Shown here: piece after piece, positions 44,139 through 56,330 of the stretch
Position numbering within the stretch: the stretch's first letter is position 1
Layout of the letters: every line of letters starts with the position of its first letter
From: Astropecten irregularis
Taxonomy: Eukaryota; Echinodermata; Asteroidea; Paxillosida; Astropectinidae
NCBI GenBank assembly: GCA_963971285.1
Contig: OZ020248.1
Span: 5,518,001 to 5,582,000 of the forward strand
DNA: 64,000 nt
Direction of reading: 5' to 3'
Translations under genes and position numbers: made by a program
The notes under the pieces: generated by a model
What the model saw: only the letters and a program-made list of their open reading frames with translations
The model's database searches: none
What the model was told of the DNA's origin: nothing

Positions 44139-44535
44139 AACGGGTACGGTAGAGAAATGGTAATCGGAACGTCCCCTATATTCGTATACCCTGGGCCGTC
44201 CCGAGGGAAATTTGTTCGATTTCTCCCTGACTGCTTATCTGCTTGTAAACGTGATGTAATCAGGTCCATACCAATCTGTCTATGAAGTAATGTCCTCCTG
44301 AAATGTTCTCCTAATCATCGGCAAACCCACGGGGGAATAGACCTCCAAAAGCCCATCGAATGATATCGATTACGGACTATTTTTATGATCGAACTCGAGA
44401 GAAACGCGCACGCACTCACGCATACAATCGCGTCAAAACAAAAACAAAGCAAAACAGGTCATGGTCGTTTTCTCAAAAACATTTTGATGACATCAGTGTT
44501 GTGATAGACATTTTGAACAAAAACAATTTGATGAT

Positions 44536-44893
44536 TTAAAGGTACTATCATACTTTGGTAGCATACCGAAACAGAAATCTTCACAGATTTACCTATAATT
44601 TACAGGGTATAAAGATGGTGATGGTAGAAACATATACCATTAAAACTTTTCTGTCCGAAATGCTGTATTTATCCAGAAAAGAATAAAACTATAGTGACCA
44701 AAATTATTTTTGATCTTTTGAAAGATCAAAAAATACTTAAGAAATACCCTGGCCGTGTTCACTGTTTTCTCAAAAAGTGGGCATCACATGGGACTGACAT
44801 TTTCACAGATGACTGTTACTGTATCTTCCTTGATATTTTTGCCCATGAATCTGTATTTCTTTGGCAAAAACCAAAGTATGATACTACCTTTAA
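44536..44893 (-). mobile_element. TTAA MITE, subfamily A
   Basis: TTAA|AGGTACTATCATACTTTGG at the left and CCAAAGTATGATACTACCT|TTAA at the right. The central palindrome is GATCTTTTGAAAGATC. Confidence 0.9.
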
Positions 44894-46976
44894 TTTAAGA
44901 TGATGAGAAAATGGCAAAATGATTAGAACGCTATTTTCCCAAAACTAACATGATCGTGATTGCACTGTGTAAAACCTTTACCGTTGCTTGATATCCGAAT
45001 CAGGTTTTCCTTTGTTTGTTTGTTTTTGACAAAATAATGGTCGTTAGAAAATTCTGGGGTTTTATTTTAAAAAAATATTCCCAACAATAGTATGACCGTA
45101 CCGTGCCGTTCAGACGATCTTGGCCCAATTCCACTCATGTTTCATCCGTTGAGCATACTGAAAAAAAAATAATGAATAATAATTCTCTCAATTCTAAAAG
45201 TAGAAAGAGGATAAACTTACCTCATATCCAGGAGATTGAGCAACATCCAGGTCCACTGAAAAATAAAAAAAAAACTCTCCGTTTTTATTCCTTGGTAATT
45301 TACAAACAACTGGCAGGTGGTTGCGAAAGGTAGTGACGGTGGGCCTACTATCTCCCGAATCCGTACTCCGCAGTTTTGTTTCTCATGACGGGCGATGTCT
45401 CCGGGTCTTATACCGAGGGGCTGACCGTCCTGCGTGATGGCGGGGGAGCTATAATACTTGACCTGTTTCAGAGGAGAGGGTCTGACTTTTGCTCTGCTTG
45501 AATCGGCCCCATCGGCTGTTGCACATCGCTAGGGGATATTATGGTTGTATGTAATGTATACAGGCCTATGATTCTCTACGGTCACCGTCCAATCACTGTA
45601 GCGTTAGTTTTTGACGTATCACACATAATTATTTACCAAGAGTGTCTATGCAGTGATGAAAACGATGGTACATACGTCATCAGACAGCACAAGTATAGTC
45701 TTTGGAAAGGAAAGGATGTTGCCGATAATAGTACCGACGTACGGCGCCATGGAGTGTAGCTTTCCGAGTAAAGCTAATCCATTTTCCAGTCTAATCAAAA
45801 ATCAATACCGGACGAAGCTCTCATTTTTTACAACTTGTCATCGTCCTTCGTGATGGACATCGTCGTCCAGTGCTTGCAGAATGCTCCTCGCCCATGCTCA
45901 ATTTGTCCTCCTCGTCAAGGTTTTATGAACTCGACATATTTATTCATAAAAAGACGAAGAAATCCACAAGTACCCTTGTATGGCGCCCTCATCGACAAGC
46001 ATAATTACCAAGATGGCAAAGAAACCTATGTAAAAGGGTCTACTTTTATCCGTTCCATTTAAACACCTCATATTTGGAGTTTTTAAATCAACTGAAAGCT
46101 TACATACCTGAATATGATGTAAATCTCGTCGTGTACGTACGCAGAAAATACTGTCTAAAACTGGCCAATATTATAAGAAATGACAATTTTGTTTAATACA
46201 ATTTCCCTGGGTATTATAATAATTACACGCACGCACATTTATGTTTCTATATATTCAATAATATTATGCAAGCACACCATTGACCTTCGTCATCAAAAAT
46301 AATAGGACCTGGCGCCTATTAGCAGAGTTGCCCGATAGTACCAAAAGCTTTACAAGATAAACTTTGGTTGCAGGCCAAACCCCAAGTAAATAGGACACAA
46401 TTGTGATAGCTGAAATTAAGTCAAAAACAATAAACGACACGTGACCATTTGGTTGTTAATCCTAATAATTAGGAGGAATTTTCATGCTTAGATTTTTCTT
46501 TTGGTGTGCTTAGCAGCTTTGTGAAAAAAAAAACAAGTAAAGACATCCGTTGTGATGTGGTCCGCTGATTGGTCAGAAGTTGCAATCTGCCCACGAGAGG
46601 GCGCTGTGACAGTAAACAATGAGAGAGCGGAAGTATTCATCTACCACATGGCGCGTCAGACTTGTCTGGACTTGTCTGAATTTGCTGGATGGAACTGATG
46701 CAACTGAAGCACATGTTAGGAATAAGATTTCGCATTACTACTGACTTCTGCCTTGGCCTTGGAAGTTGAACAATCGATACGGTGGCAGAAGATAATGCCA
46801 AGTTCCTCAAATAATATGATATTGACTGGGAAATTTGGTCAGTAATTCCGAGCCGATCAAGAAGCCATGTGCCAGTAATACCGTCTTGGTAAGTATAAAA
46901 ATAATGCAGCCGATCTTACAGGTTACAGCCATTGACAACATTCTTGGACTGGATATTTTTGATGTAGGCCTAACTG
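44894..46976. other. Intergenic, no gene seen
   Basis: Short open frames only. TAGGCCTA occurs at 46965 beside the next repeat region. Confidence 0.45.
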
Positions 46977-47757
46977 GTAACGGTGTACAAGCAGGTCCGA
47001 TACCTATAAAGGGAATAAAACTGTTTTGTCTGTCTGTTTTGAAGTTTGCAACAAACAGGTAAGAAAATTGTATTTTTACTCTGAAATGTTGCACAAAATT
47101 CTTCTATCTGGGGATTTAAGGACTCGGGAACATTTGCTGAAAGTAAAAAGTATCATTTTGGAACAGTAGAAACTATTAACAATGATTAAGTTGTTTTTAT
47201 GGGGATTGTAGCTTTACGGGTCCTAAAACTATAAAGGAAAGGAAACTTCTTTTTGAAAAGTAACTTACCTACATATACTTTGTTGGTCTTCTCCTCTATA
47301 TTACCAAGGTTAATTTTTTGGAAAGAGGGCAGGGCTTTGATTTTTGAGGGAAATTATGGGGTAAAAACGGTAACCAAAATTGTAACATTTCACCGCTGCA
47401 CGGACGGCCGCACACGAGAATAGTCTGGTTTCCACTCTGACATTTTGAGGACTCTTGATATGTTGGGTCTGGGCACTAGACTAACCAGACCAGACAAAAT
47501 GGCCTCACGCGATCAGACGGCCTGTTTTAAAGTTTACAAGAAGCGCGTAAGAAAATTGAATTTTAACCCTGAAATGTTTAACAAATTTCTTCAATCTAGG
47601 CTTTTAAGGACCCAGGAACATTTGCTGGAAGTCAAAAGTATCATTTTTGAGGAGTAGAAGTTAGTTCAGAGCCAACAAAATCAATGTGTTTTGGGATCCC
47701 GTCAACCCACAATCGCCGTTTTTATTCCCTTTATATGTATCGGACCTGCTTGTAAAC
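46977..47757. repeat. Repeat region with inverted ends and duplicated interior
   Basis: AACGGTGTACAAGCAGGTCC at the left and GGACCTGCTTGTAAACCCTT at the right are near inverted repeats (rotated). The interior holds two ~85%-similar copies of a segment with GGAACATTTGCTG and AAAAGTATCATTTT, also related to the hAT interior at 14.8-15.0 kb in reverse. Confidence 0.65.
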
Positions 47758-48030
47758 CCTTACCGCCTAACTGTTACATGTACATGTATTTGAAATTTTG
47801 TACGCTGTACATGTAGCAGTTTATCTTGCATGCATGTCCAAAAGTTCGTGGTATGACCAGTAAAACCTATTGACTTGGTATCTTTGCTCCAACAAATGTT
47901 GAATCAAAATTGAGTGACTAACTAAAAGGTAAGAAACTGCATGTATGCTACTCATTTTCTTCTTTCGTAAGAATTCCACTGACAGCCATTACAGAAAAAG
48001 GGTTAGGGGGGCCTAGCTCATCCGATGCTA

Positions 48031-48141
48031 GGGCTTGTTTGTTTCGGACGAATCCTGCGGATCCGGATCCCATTTTAGCGTACCCTGCATAGGAGAAGGA
48101 TCCCAAAATATCGGATCCTTTGCGTGAAACAAACAGGCCCC
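48031..48141 (-). mobile_element. MITE, second copy of the GGGCCTGTTTGTTTC family
   Basis: Ends are GGGCTTGTTTGTTTC and GAAACAAACAGGCCCC. The interior GCGTACCCTGCATAGGAGAA is the reverse complement of that at 34.3 kb. Confidence 0.8.
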
Positions 48142-48639
48142 AAGTCGTGATGAACTTCAATCTCAGGTGTATAACTCTGGGGTGGCATACATCTGAAAAA
48201 TGAGATTTTCAGTGTTTTTTTTACCTATAATGATCGTGTGCAGCGGTAGCCATTTTTCTCATAACCCCCTCTGTCGGTCCCGTAGGTTTGTGCACAAGTG
48301 AAAGGCGTTAGTGGAATTCTTCCCAACATTTCATTCACTCTTTGCTTGTAAGTTGTAGTCACTGCGATCATATTTGAAGAAGAACTAAATGATATTTTGT
48401 GTACTGATAAGCCCCAAGTTTTCCTCAAGTGTTATCAATATCAGTTTCAGATAAAAGACTGGGCAACATGTAATTGTGGGCGTCGACGGTCGGTCTAGCC
48501 TAGCGCCCCAGAGAATCCCATAGACTTAAACGTTTTGTACATGGAAAAAATTGTACTTCACGGTACTTGGCGCCAAAAAATGTCTCCAAAGTCTCACAGA
48601 TCGGTTTGAAAATCGCTCCATCTCTTCTCCGAATTTACA

Positions 48640-48722
48640 ATAATTAGTGTAAAGCGCTGTGATACCACTCTTGTGTGTTAGAGCGCTATTTAAATGCCGA
48701 TATTATTATTATTATTATTATG
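48640..48722 (+). mobile_element. Retroelement 3' end with (ATT)n tail
   Basis: GTGTAAAGCGCTGTGATACC and AGAGCGCTATTTAAATGCC are followed by about six ATT triplets. This is the typical 3' end of a widespread class of SINE/LINE copies in aquatic animals (from memory). The 5' part is not recognisable. Confidence 0.65.
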
Positions 48723-49446
48723 TCAAGGATTAAAAGCAGCTTATTTGTTTGTGCTCACGATCTTTCCATGTGATAAAAATCAATGTTTTCCGATGGAAAT
48801 TCAGACGATGTTTTGGACTTTTTTGGATCGTTCACCATCTTGGTTGGGCTCTCCGCCAATGAGAAACAAGCATGAAGTCACGTATGTGTGGCAGAGAAAT
48901 CTCAAATTGTTTCAGGCAAACCAGACTGAGTTTATATACTTCAACAAGTTTGCTGAGAAAGTTGACAAACTTTGAAGAAATCACTCACAACCTCTAGATC
49001 ATCTTCATTCCATTTCATCATGTATCACTATCAGAAGTGCACTGATTTTGATCTTGCATTTTAAAGGGTTATAAAATCACAGTTTAGCTCATTTTACTAT
49101 TTAAAATGTCACTTGCATGCAAACTTAAACTCTGTGTTTGCACCCTGGAAAATCCTTGAAAGTGGATAAAATTACTCTGACTGGCATTTTTACTCATACT
49201 GCCAATAAAGCAGCAGGTTTTGACCAATATCTGTTGAAATTTCACCGGTGTCTTCAAATCTTCTTAATTTCTCTTGAAAAGGCTCTTGAGCAGTTTCCCA
49301 ACTTTAGTCACATTATTGTAGGAATTGTCACTGTGTGACAACATGGATTTTTCTATTACAAAAGCGCCCTCTGTTGACTTCATGTATAGAATCCATTTTT
49401 TCTTTGCTTTGTTTTGTTTTGGGTACTTTTTTTTATATAAATATTC
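48723..49446. other. Intergenic, no gene seen
   Basis: No recognised repeat. The two open frames (48694-48975 and 49138-49338) lack domain features. Confidence 0.4.
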
Positions 49447-49862
49447 AACATGTTCGAATCCCGCTCCAGTCAATTTTTCTTTGTTCACTTTTCAATGACT
49501 TAAAAACTCAGTCAGTTTCCCCTGTGGTTATTTCACGAATATATTAATTAAAAAGCCGTATCCTCTTTGAGTGATCCCCCATGTACTGTTCCCAGGTTGC
49601 AGCATTGTTGCGTGTATCATTGAAACGATCCCTGGGGTGTGACGGTGTGTGCGTGGTTTCATGGCTTCTGACTGCCAAACGAACAAAGATAGTCGACTAT
49701 TGGGGTCACCACCAACATAGGGCTGGATGGCTCAGTTGGTAGAGCGCCTGTACGGTATTAAGGAGGTCGCCGGTTCGAATCCCGCTCCAGTCAATTTTTC
49801 TTTGTTCACTTTTCAATGACTTAAAAACTCAGTCAGTTTCCCCTGTGGTTATTTCACGAATG
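49447..49862 (+). mobile_element. SINE-like concatemer: tail - head - tRNA-like - tail
   Basis: A truncated tRNA-like 3' end and tail (49449-49545) is followed by a head and a complete tRNA-like module at about 49730-49793. The module has box A TGGCTCAGTTGGTAGAGCG, box B GGTTCGAATCC, and an acceptor stem GGCTGGA/TCCAGTC with one G-T pair. The same tail follows it. The anticodon arm is not tRNA-like, so this is not a functional tRNA gene. Confidence 0.8.
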
Positions 49863-50890
49863 TTTAAAATATGTTTGAATATGAAGCAACGTAGAAGTTC
49901 AAGGCCTAATTCTGTCCCAATCCTCGTAAATTCTCAGTACAATAGTGCTTGAATGACAACTACATGAGTACGTCTATAAAAATATGCAAATAAGTGCTAT
50001 CGTTTTTATGCTAGCTGGTTAAATTTCACTAAGTGCAAAAGGGTATGCTGCTCAGGGTCTTGCAGATTAATTAATGAGCTTGAAGCCATATCTGTATCCA
50101 GTACCTAGCTGATAAAGAATGCTTTAGCCTGGAAATAAATGGAGGCCACAGAGGCCATGGCCTTCGTTGCCCTGGTTCTTGGCCTTGGTACCCCCTTCAA
50201 ATATTTCCATAGACATTATGACTTTCCAATTGAAGTGCCCCTTGAAATGGAAAAGCAGCCTTGCCCCTTTCAGAACTTAATTCCAGTCTTGATGCTTAAT
50301 AAATCAGGGCGTGTTGTTTATGAAAGTGAGTGTCTCTAGTATATGGCATACTGTAATCTGTCAATTTGTGCTCATTAACCCACCATCAGGGATAATTTGC
50401 ATCATACGTGTATGTCATATATCCTAAGTGCTCGGATGCAAAAATGTCAATCTTTCATCATTAATTTCTCAGTTAAATATACGGCGCCCGTCTTCACACA
50501 CAGCTCAAATGTTCACGTGGTTTTTTTTTATAAATTGGGACGGAGACTGATCAAACGTAATCATGGAACACGTGGTTTCTTTTGTAATATATAAAGTCTG
50601 GTGATAAATTGACTTTCCAAACTGACACTGTGGTAGGTTGGTGCTTCATTATTGGTGCTCTACATATAGGTAGATCAGGTACAGTCTCTCTTCATTAATT
50701 GTCAGCTTGCAAATATTACGTGTGTGAGTTGATAGATGCATATACGGGGTGCTTGATGAAGGGCCATCTCTCAAGGCAGGTACAGATAGATCACTTGCGT
50801 GTGAGGAATACATCTGGGATGCCGGAGTGTATTCTGTAAGGTTCTTACTGACTGTCTGTAGCTTTTTATGGTCTTTCGTCCGCCGTCAAA
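49863..50890. other. 5' flank of the single-exon GPCR
   Basis: Contains the dispersed repeat at 50138-50280 and the presumed promoter and 5' UTR. No confident TATA box or initiator was identified. Confidence 0.4.
50138..50280 (+). repeat. Dispersed repeat copy
   Basis: The text GTTGCCCTGGTTCTTGGCCT and CCATAGACATTATGA recurs at 59263-59356. It is AT-balanced with no retained frame between copies. Confidence 0.6.
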
Positions 50891-51895
50891 ATGACCACTT
50901 TCTTTGATGTGGTGTATGCTATACTGCTGTTTGTATTAGCAGTCGCCATCCTTGGTAGCAACACGTTCTGCATCTTGGTTCTTAGGAAGCTCAGGTCTGT
51001 TATCGATGACGCCTCTCAGATTCTGATGATGTGGTTGAGCGTCGCAGACCTGTTGAATGGTTTGGTCTGCGTCTTACCTTTGGCAATGATAACCATCTTT
51101 ACGGTGCCTGAGTGGAACCTGTACGAGGCCAGCTGGCTGCTGTGCCGAGTCCAGGCTTTGATTGTGAAGATGGTCCAGATCATAAAAGTCATGATTCTCC
51201 TCGGGCTCAACTTTGACCGCTACGTCGCTGTGACAAGGGCCTTGCGTTATCACAGCCTGGTCACGGCCAAACGAGTCTACATCGGAGTGGCCACTCTGTG
51301 GCTTGTCTCCTTGGCTTTGTCGCTTGTTTATGCGGCGACTCTGGCGTGGAAGTTCGAGGACAACAGCGTCAAGAACATCAACATGTGCATCTTTAAACTG
51401 GATATTGCGAATTTCCTGGTTTGGGTAGATCTGATTTATCTAGTCATCATTCCAACCATCGTGACAGTAATAATATACATCCGACTGTCGGCATTAGCAC
51501 GACACCATGCCGCTCGGATTGCTGAGGTACACACGGGAGATCCTGAAGCAATCAACAACCAGCAGCAACAGAGACAAGCCCGGAAAGCTGCCAACACTTT
51601 CCGAGTGATGACTCTAGTCTTTGCCATTTCGTGGGCGCCCATTCTCATGGCCACCTTCCTGGCATCCTACATACCAGAAAAGGGCAGCTACTGGATCCAG
51701 CGGTTGTTTCTGATCGTTTCATTCTGCAGTGGCTTCTGCAACATAGTCGTCTACTTTCTCAAAAATGGCGTCATCCGTGCGGCTAGCAGGACAATGATTC
51801 ATGAGAAGTTTGCACGGTGCTCGCAATGTCTCAGAAGCTCAAAGATCAGGGTTCTCAACTTCTTACCACATGCTCATCAAGCAGCTGCAAGATGA
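50891..51895 (+). CDS. Single-exon rhodopsin-like GPCR with variant TM6/TM7 motifs
   Basis: This open frame of 334 residues starts at an ATG with A at -3 and ends in TGA. Seven hydrophobic segments can be placed at about 8-31, 44-70, 86-108, 130-152, 174-198, 238-260 and 269-290. Signatures: GSN in TM1; LSVADLL in TM2 (49-55); Cys85 and Cys166 for the usual disulfide; DRY at 109-111; a proline in TM5 (188). TM6 has SWAP (247-250) instead of CWxP, and TM7 has NIVVY (284-288) instead of NPxxY. The extracellular N-terminus is only about 7 residues with no sequon. Loop 3 is basic and Gln-rich, and the tail has Cys310 and Cys313. Family knowledge: intronless receptors of this kind are often lineage-expanded in echinoderms and cnidarians. 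Ligand class (amine, purine or other) cannot be decided by eye. The ORF is intact, which argues for a functional gene. Confidence 0.9.
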   Translation: MTTFFDVVYAILLFVLAVAILGSNTFCILVLRKLRSVIDDASQILMMWLSVADLLNGLVCVLPLAMITIFTVPEWNLYEASWLLCRVQALIVKMVQIIKVMILLGLNFDRYVAVTRALRYHSLVTAKRVYIGVATLWLVSLALSLVYAATLAWKFEDNSVKNINMCIFKLDIANFLVWVDLIYLVIIPTIVTVIIYIRLSALARHHAARIAEVHTGDPEAINNQQQQRQARKAANTFRVMTLVFAISWAPILMATFLASYIPEKGSYWIQRLFLIVSFCSGFCNIVVYFLKNGVIRAASRTMIHEKFARCSQCLRSSKIRVLNFLPHAHQAAAR

Positions 51896-53076
51896 AACGC
51901 ATCTTCAAGAAGCGAAAGTGAGACGCCTGAAATCGAAGACATGTCATCTATCCAGGCTTGAGACTTTCTCCTTTGAGAAGAAGTCAAAGGGTTGAGCCTC
52001 TGCATCTAGGATGAATACCAGTAAGGTTTTGTGGGATGTAGAAATTGGACTCTAAATCTTAGCATCAGCCCTAAAAACAAAACTCCAGCCAACAGCCACT
52101 GTGATTTACTCAAAGAAAATGACTGCTGACACTGTACACTTACTTCCACATCAAATTTAAAGTTATGCTCAAGGTAGCAGACATGCGACTTTTCCTCAGA
52201 TCAGCTGATTTCCGCGTTTTTTTCATCACACCCATGCCATTGAAAATAGAAAGACACTGCACAAAAACTGACCAGTAAAGATTGGAATTTCCTCTTTTAA
52301 GTCTGAGTTGCATGCCTGTGGTAGCCATAACATTCTCATACTGTGAACCTTGCAATGCACACTCGTTGGAGAACTTCAACTGCATGGAGCCATCGTTTAT
52401 ACATAAGTTGAAAACTCTTCTTATCATCTTCACAGAACTTTGATGAAAAAATCTTAAGTCTATCGTGTTGACTCTTCTGCAATATAAATAATATTAAGAC
52501 AGTAGATGAAGTCGTAGATTGATGTCATTGTGCAACAGACAAGTCTTCGTGTAGTAATAATTTGGAGGACTCAGTAGTCTGCTTGACTTGATAGAGGGGG
52601 CGTGTCTGTCTGCATAGTGGAAGTTATTTGACACCTGTTTTCATCCGTGATCTGTCTTTGTGATTTTGACCATTTTTTCACAAGTTGAGCATGTACATTT
52701 GTTGCATTTAGTTGGTAGCAAAACAGGCTCGAGAAAAACAGAAGTAGATTACAGATTTCAATGATTGCTTGTTACAATGATGGTTTTACTGGCTTGTTTG
52801 TTCAGTTTTTCAATCTCATTTGATTGTTTTTCTCCCTTTTATAGATCCATTGTAGACATTTTAAAAGTGGGACATGGTATACACTGTAGGTAGTGGTAGA
52901 TTAAATAGATGGTTAAATTCATTTGATTTTAAATTTATAGGGGCCTACGTGTATGGCATGAAAACTGATACATTTCCTTTGCTCTGTGGTGTGTTGCGTT
53001 TAATACACAGATATGACAGAGAAAGTAATTAAAATATTGGGACTAGAAAGAGGATCAGGCATCATATTCTTTACCC
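51896..53076. other. 3' flank of the single-exon GPCR
   Basis: Likely 3' UTR at its start. ATTAAA near 52901 is a possible polyadenylation signal, and no AATAAA was seen earlier. Confidence 0.35.
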
Positions 53077-53427
53077 TTAAAGGCCATGTACAATGTTGGT
53101 AAAGGTCACAGAACAGCACTCGCACTTTGTCTGATCTGAAATAACAAACCTGTGAAAGTTTGAGCTCAATCGGACATCAGTCACAAGAAAATAGCGGAAA
53201 TCAATTTTTCTTATAAAACATATAAAGAATGGTTTTGATCTTACCCCGAGATCAAAACTGTTTTTGGTCTTTGTTTGACTCATTTCTGGATTATAAATAC
53301 TCAATTTCAGGCAGAAATATTTTAACGGTATGTTTCTACCAGCACCATCTTAATAGCCCAAAAGTTATTCGTAAATCTGTGAAGATTTCTGTTTAACAAT
53401 CATGTACTGTACGGTCTGTACCTTTAA
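53077..53427 (+). mobile_element. TTAA MITE, subfamily B
   Basis: TTAAAGGCCATGTACAATG at the left and GGTCTGTACCTTTAA at the right. The interior matches 43772-44138 in the opposite orientation. It lies in the likely 3' flank of the plus-strand GPCR. Confidence 0.85.
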
Positions 53428-53976
53428 TGAAGCACTAAAATTTATGTTAAGTGTGTAAATCCTAATTGCTAAGTGTGATGTCACAATACAAAATCACCAT
53501 GGTGATACTGACAACTCAATGAATTCATCTTAAAAAGATAAATCTTACTGTTTGGTGAAATCCAGCCCTGGTGTTGTTTCCTTAGAGTCACGGCCAGATG
53601 TTATTCTCAGCAAGGTCAAGTTTGGTTAGGAATGATGACTGCCATGGACGTGTTTATAGCCTTCTCTAGGTATAGACCCTTTTGCCTTCAGGTTCTGAGT
53701 TGGCTTTATTTACAGCTTGCCACGTGGGGTCATCATGCCTTGTACTTTTTTTTTAATCTGCACATATTTAGTTTACATTCTTTAAGTCCAGATGTCACTG
53801 ACCTGCAGAGAAACTGTTATTTATTAGGATTTAAATTAAAATGCTTAAATATGTGTCATCTGAAGTACAAATTCTGTGAAGTTTCTGTTTGGATGAATTA
53901 AATTCTCTGTTAATTCAGAACCTTGCAGATTTACAGCAATTTTTGTTGTTGTTGATCCAGCATGTTGGAATGAACT

Positions 53977-54226
53977 GGGGCCAATTTCATAGGAACTGGC
54001 ACTTTAAAGCATAACATTTGCTTTTAAGCACAAAAGGTTTTCCTTGATCAAACGGGATTGCCAACCAAATTTTCATGGATGTTAAATGCTTTTGACTTGT
54101 ATTCAGCCATTGTTTGCTGAGCATAATATTCACAAGGAGTTTTGACTGGTATACTGATTTTATTTACCAAGATTTTTGGTGCTTAAGCAAATTATGGTGC
54201 TTAAGCAGCTCTATGAAATTGGCCCC
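53977..54226 (+). mobile_element. MITE of the GGGGCCAATTTCATAG family, full length
   Basis: Ends GGGGCCAATTTCATAG and CTATGAAATTGGCCCC are perfect 16-bp inverted repeats. The interior has GATCAAACGGGATTGCCAAC and repeated GTGCTTAAGCA. Confidence 0.88.
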
Positions 54227-55275
54227 TGGTTGTAATGTATCTTGATGTTAAATTACAGGTGTCTTATGTATCAATTGAGAAAGTTAAAAATGTATGTCTG
54301 TTCACTCTGTTGCCATGAATTTAGGCATTTTGTAAATAAGTCTTGTAAATTAAAAAAAGTGTAGACTATAGGTCTACGCACCGTACATATTTAAACATTT
54401 TGAAAGAAATGCAGATCAGATTATCTTTTAGGGGAAAACATTTCTCATTTGGCTTGTTTCCTATATATGTGTGGGTTGGTGTCCTGAAAAAACACCAACA
54501 CACATGGTGTTTAATGTCACTTTGAAAACAAAAGAATGAAGAGATATGTGGTGTTTTCCAATACTTGGAGTTAGGGGGGTGGGCAGATGTGTTTTGATCC
54601 TTGCAGGATCTTTACCAAAGGCTGTTTTTCAAGTTACTGGATCTGAAATATTTGCAGATGTGTCATTCAAAGCAACAGGGCTGAAGCTTGTCTGTAGTAC
54701 CTTGGGGCCCTCAAGTCTCAAAGGTTTTGGTCATCACAGAGAAAAATACACAGATGTCTGGTGTACTGTGACTTGCTGGCCATCCCTCAAGACCCAGTGT
54801 TTGCTTTTGTAGACCTCATGGGCCCATCAGAAGGGGAAAAAACGGTGAACATGTTGGCGTACACGGGTTGGAGTCGCCAGCCAGCCAGCCCCCAACGCCC
54901 CCACAACACGTGTCATGCCCGCAGCTAGAACTGTCACAAATATTTAACTGACATGGAGTCCATGCAAGGTCTGCATTATGTTATTTTTCAATTTGAAGAC
55001 TTTGAGACTGATGATGACTTCAGAGGATTTGGCGCCCTCTGTTGGTGCAATTTAGACAGTGCCTGATCTGGGCTCTATTATTTTCATGAAACTACTTGGT
55101 GTATTACTCACCTACGTCGGTGAAGGGTAATAAATAATTTGCATAAGTTAGGAATATTCCTCTGTTTGTAGCTCTATAGTTGGACTCAAAAACAATTATT
55201 GTTCCTAAAACCAACATAGCATGTAACTTTAGGAACATTTGTTGGTAGATCCTAAATCTTTTTATTTTAGGAAGA
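54227..55275. other. Intergenic or intronic, no gene seen
   Basis: The open frame at 54546-54812 follows CCTTGCAG, but composition and length do not support an exon strongly. Confidence 0.4.
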
Positions 55276-55643
55276 TCTTAACTGGACTTTTTTTGGGCAA
55301 AGTTACCGAGACGCTGGGTACTTTACCCATTTTAAGTCCAGTGCGGACGTCTCAGGAAGTCTTCCTCTCAGTTACTTTTCCTGACCCACGCGGGCATTTC
55401 TACAGGCCAACTTCTGCCCAGGAAGAATTCCCGAGACACTTTAGTTGAGATGAAAAGTCCAGTGCGAGTCGTGTACCCTCATAAGCCTAGTATTGTCAGC
55501 TCGGTAATTCTTCTGCATGTGCACGGTTAAGTTACCCGAGTCAAAAGTCCAAGTGCAAACACCAGTAACATCTGCCCATTTTTCATTTACCCATCGGCTC
55601 GATGAAACCTCCAGAAAAGAAAGTCCAGTGCGGACAGGGCTTT
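55276..55643 (-). mobile_element. MITE, AAAGCCCTGTCC family, left end degraded
   Basis: The right end is AGTCCAGTGCGGACAGGGCT then TT. The interior matches 58158-58566 in reverse (GGTAATTCTTC, TTACCCATCGGCTCG). Confidence 0.75.
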
Positions 55644-56112
55644 AAAGTCATCCTAAGTACTTTAGATGAAATAGAGCCCTTGTTATCATACAGTCATGAT
55701 CATAGATGCTTGTATGTTCTCCTATATGTTCTTGTATTATGATCATTATGCGCCTTGTTATTGACAATGTGTTCCTGTAGGGTTCAGTGGGATGTGTGTG
55801 GGCGTGTCCACATTGACTGCAGGACAGATAACAATGCCTTCTTGATTGATGACCCGGCGGCGTCGACATTATATTAATCGGCAAATGACAGGACTTGTCA
55901 GAGAAGTTGAAATGTATAAACAATGATAAAATTGGCAATAAAGGGACACTATTTACACACAGGTCTACGGTAGCACGTCTTTAAAAGGGCGGGGTTCACT
56001 GATGTCATTTTAAATGGGCGTGGCTGTCGATCGTCACTTGAAATTGACAATGGACCAATTAGGCAAGGAAGGAGACTGGAAAAGATCCACTAAATCATAC
56101 TCTACCAACTTA

Positions 56113-56330
56113 TTTCACAAAGGCATTAAAAGGTGAACAAAGAAAGATTGACTGGAGTGGGATTCGAACCAGCGACCACACATACAGGCACTCTGCCAAC
56201 TGAGCCATCCAGCCCTATGTTGGTGGTGTCCCTATAGTAGTCATTTTTATCTTTGTTCGTTTGGCAGTCAGAAGCCATGAAACCATGAACTGCTATATCC
56301 CAAGGATCATTCATAATAGAGACACCACCA
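56113..56330 (-). mobile_element. SINE-like unit, minus orientation
   Basis: On the minus strand the tRNA-like module has TGGCTCAGTTGGCAGAGTG and box B GGTTCGAATCCCACTCCAG, with the head preceding it (56230-56330). It is head-to-head with the next unit. Confidence 0.78.

Noticed and set aside
49730-49793. Functional tRNA gene
   Set aside because: A and B boxes and the acceptor stem are present, but the anticodon arm does not form and one T-stem pair is broken. The module is embedded in a dispersed SINE unit.
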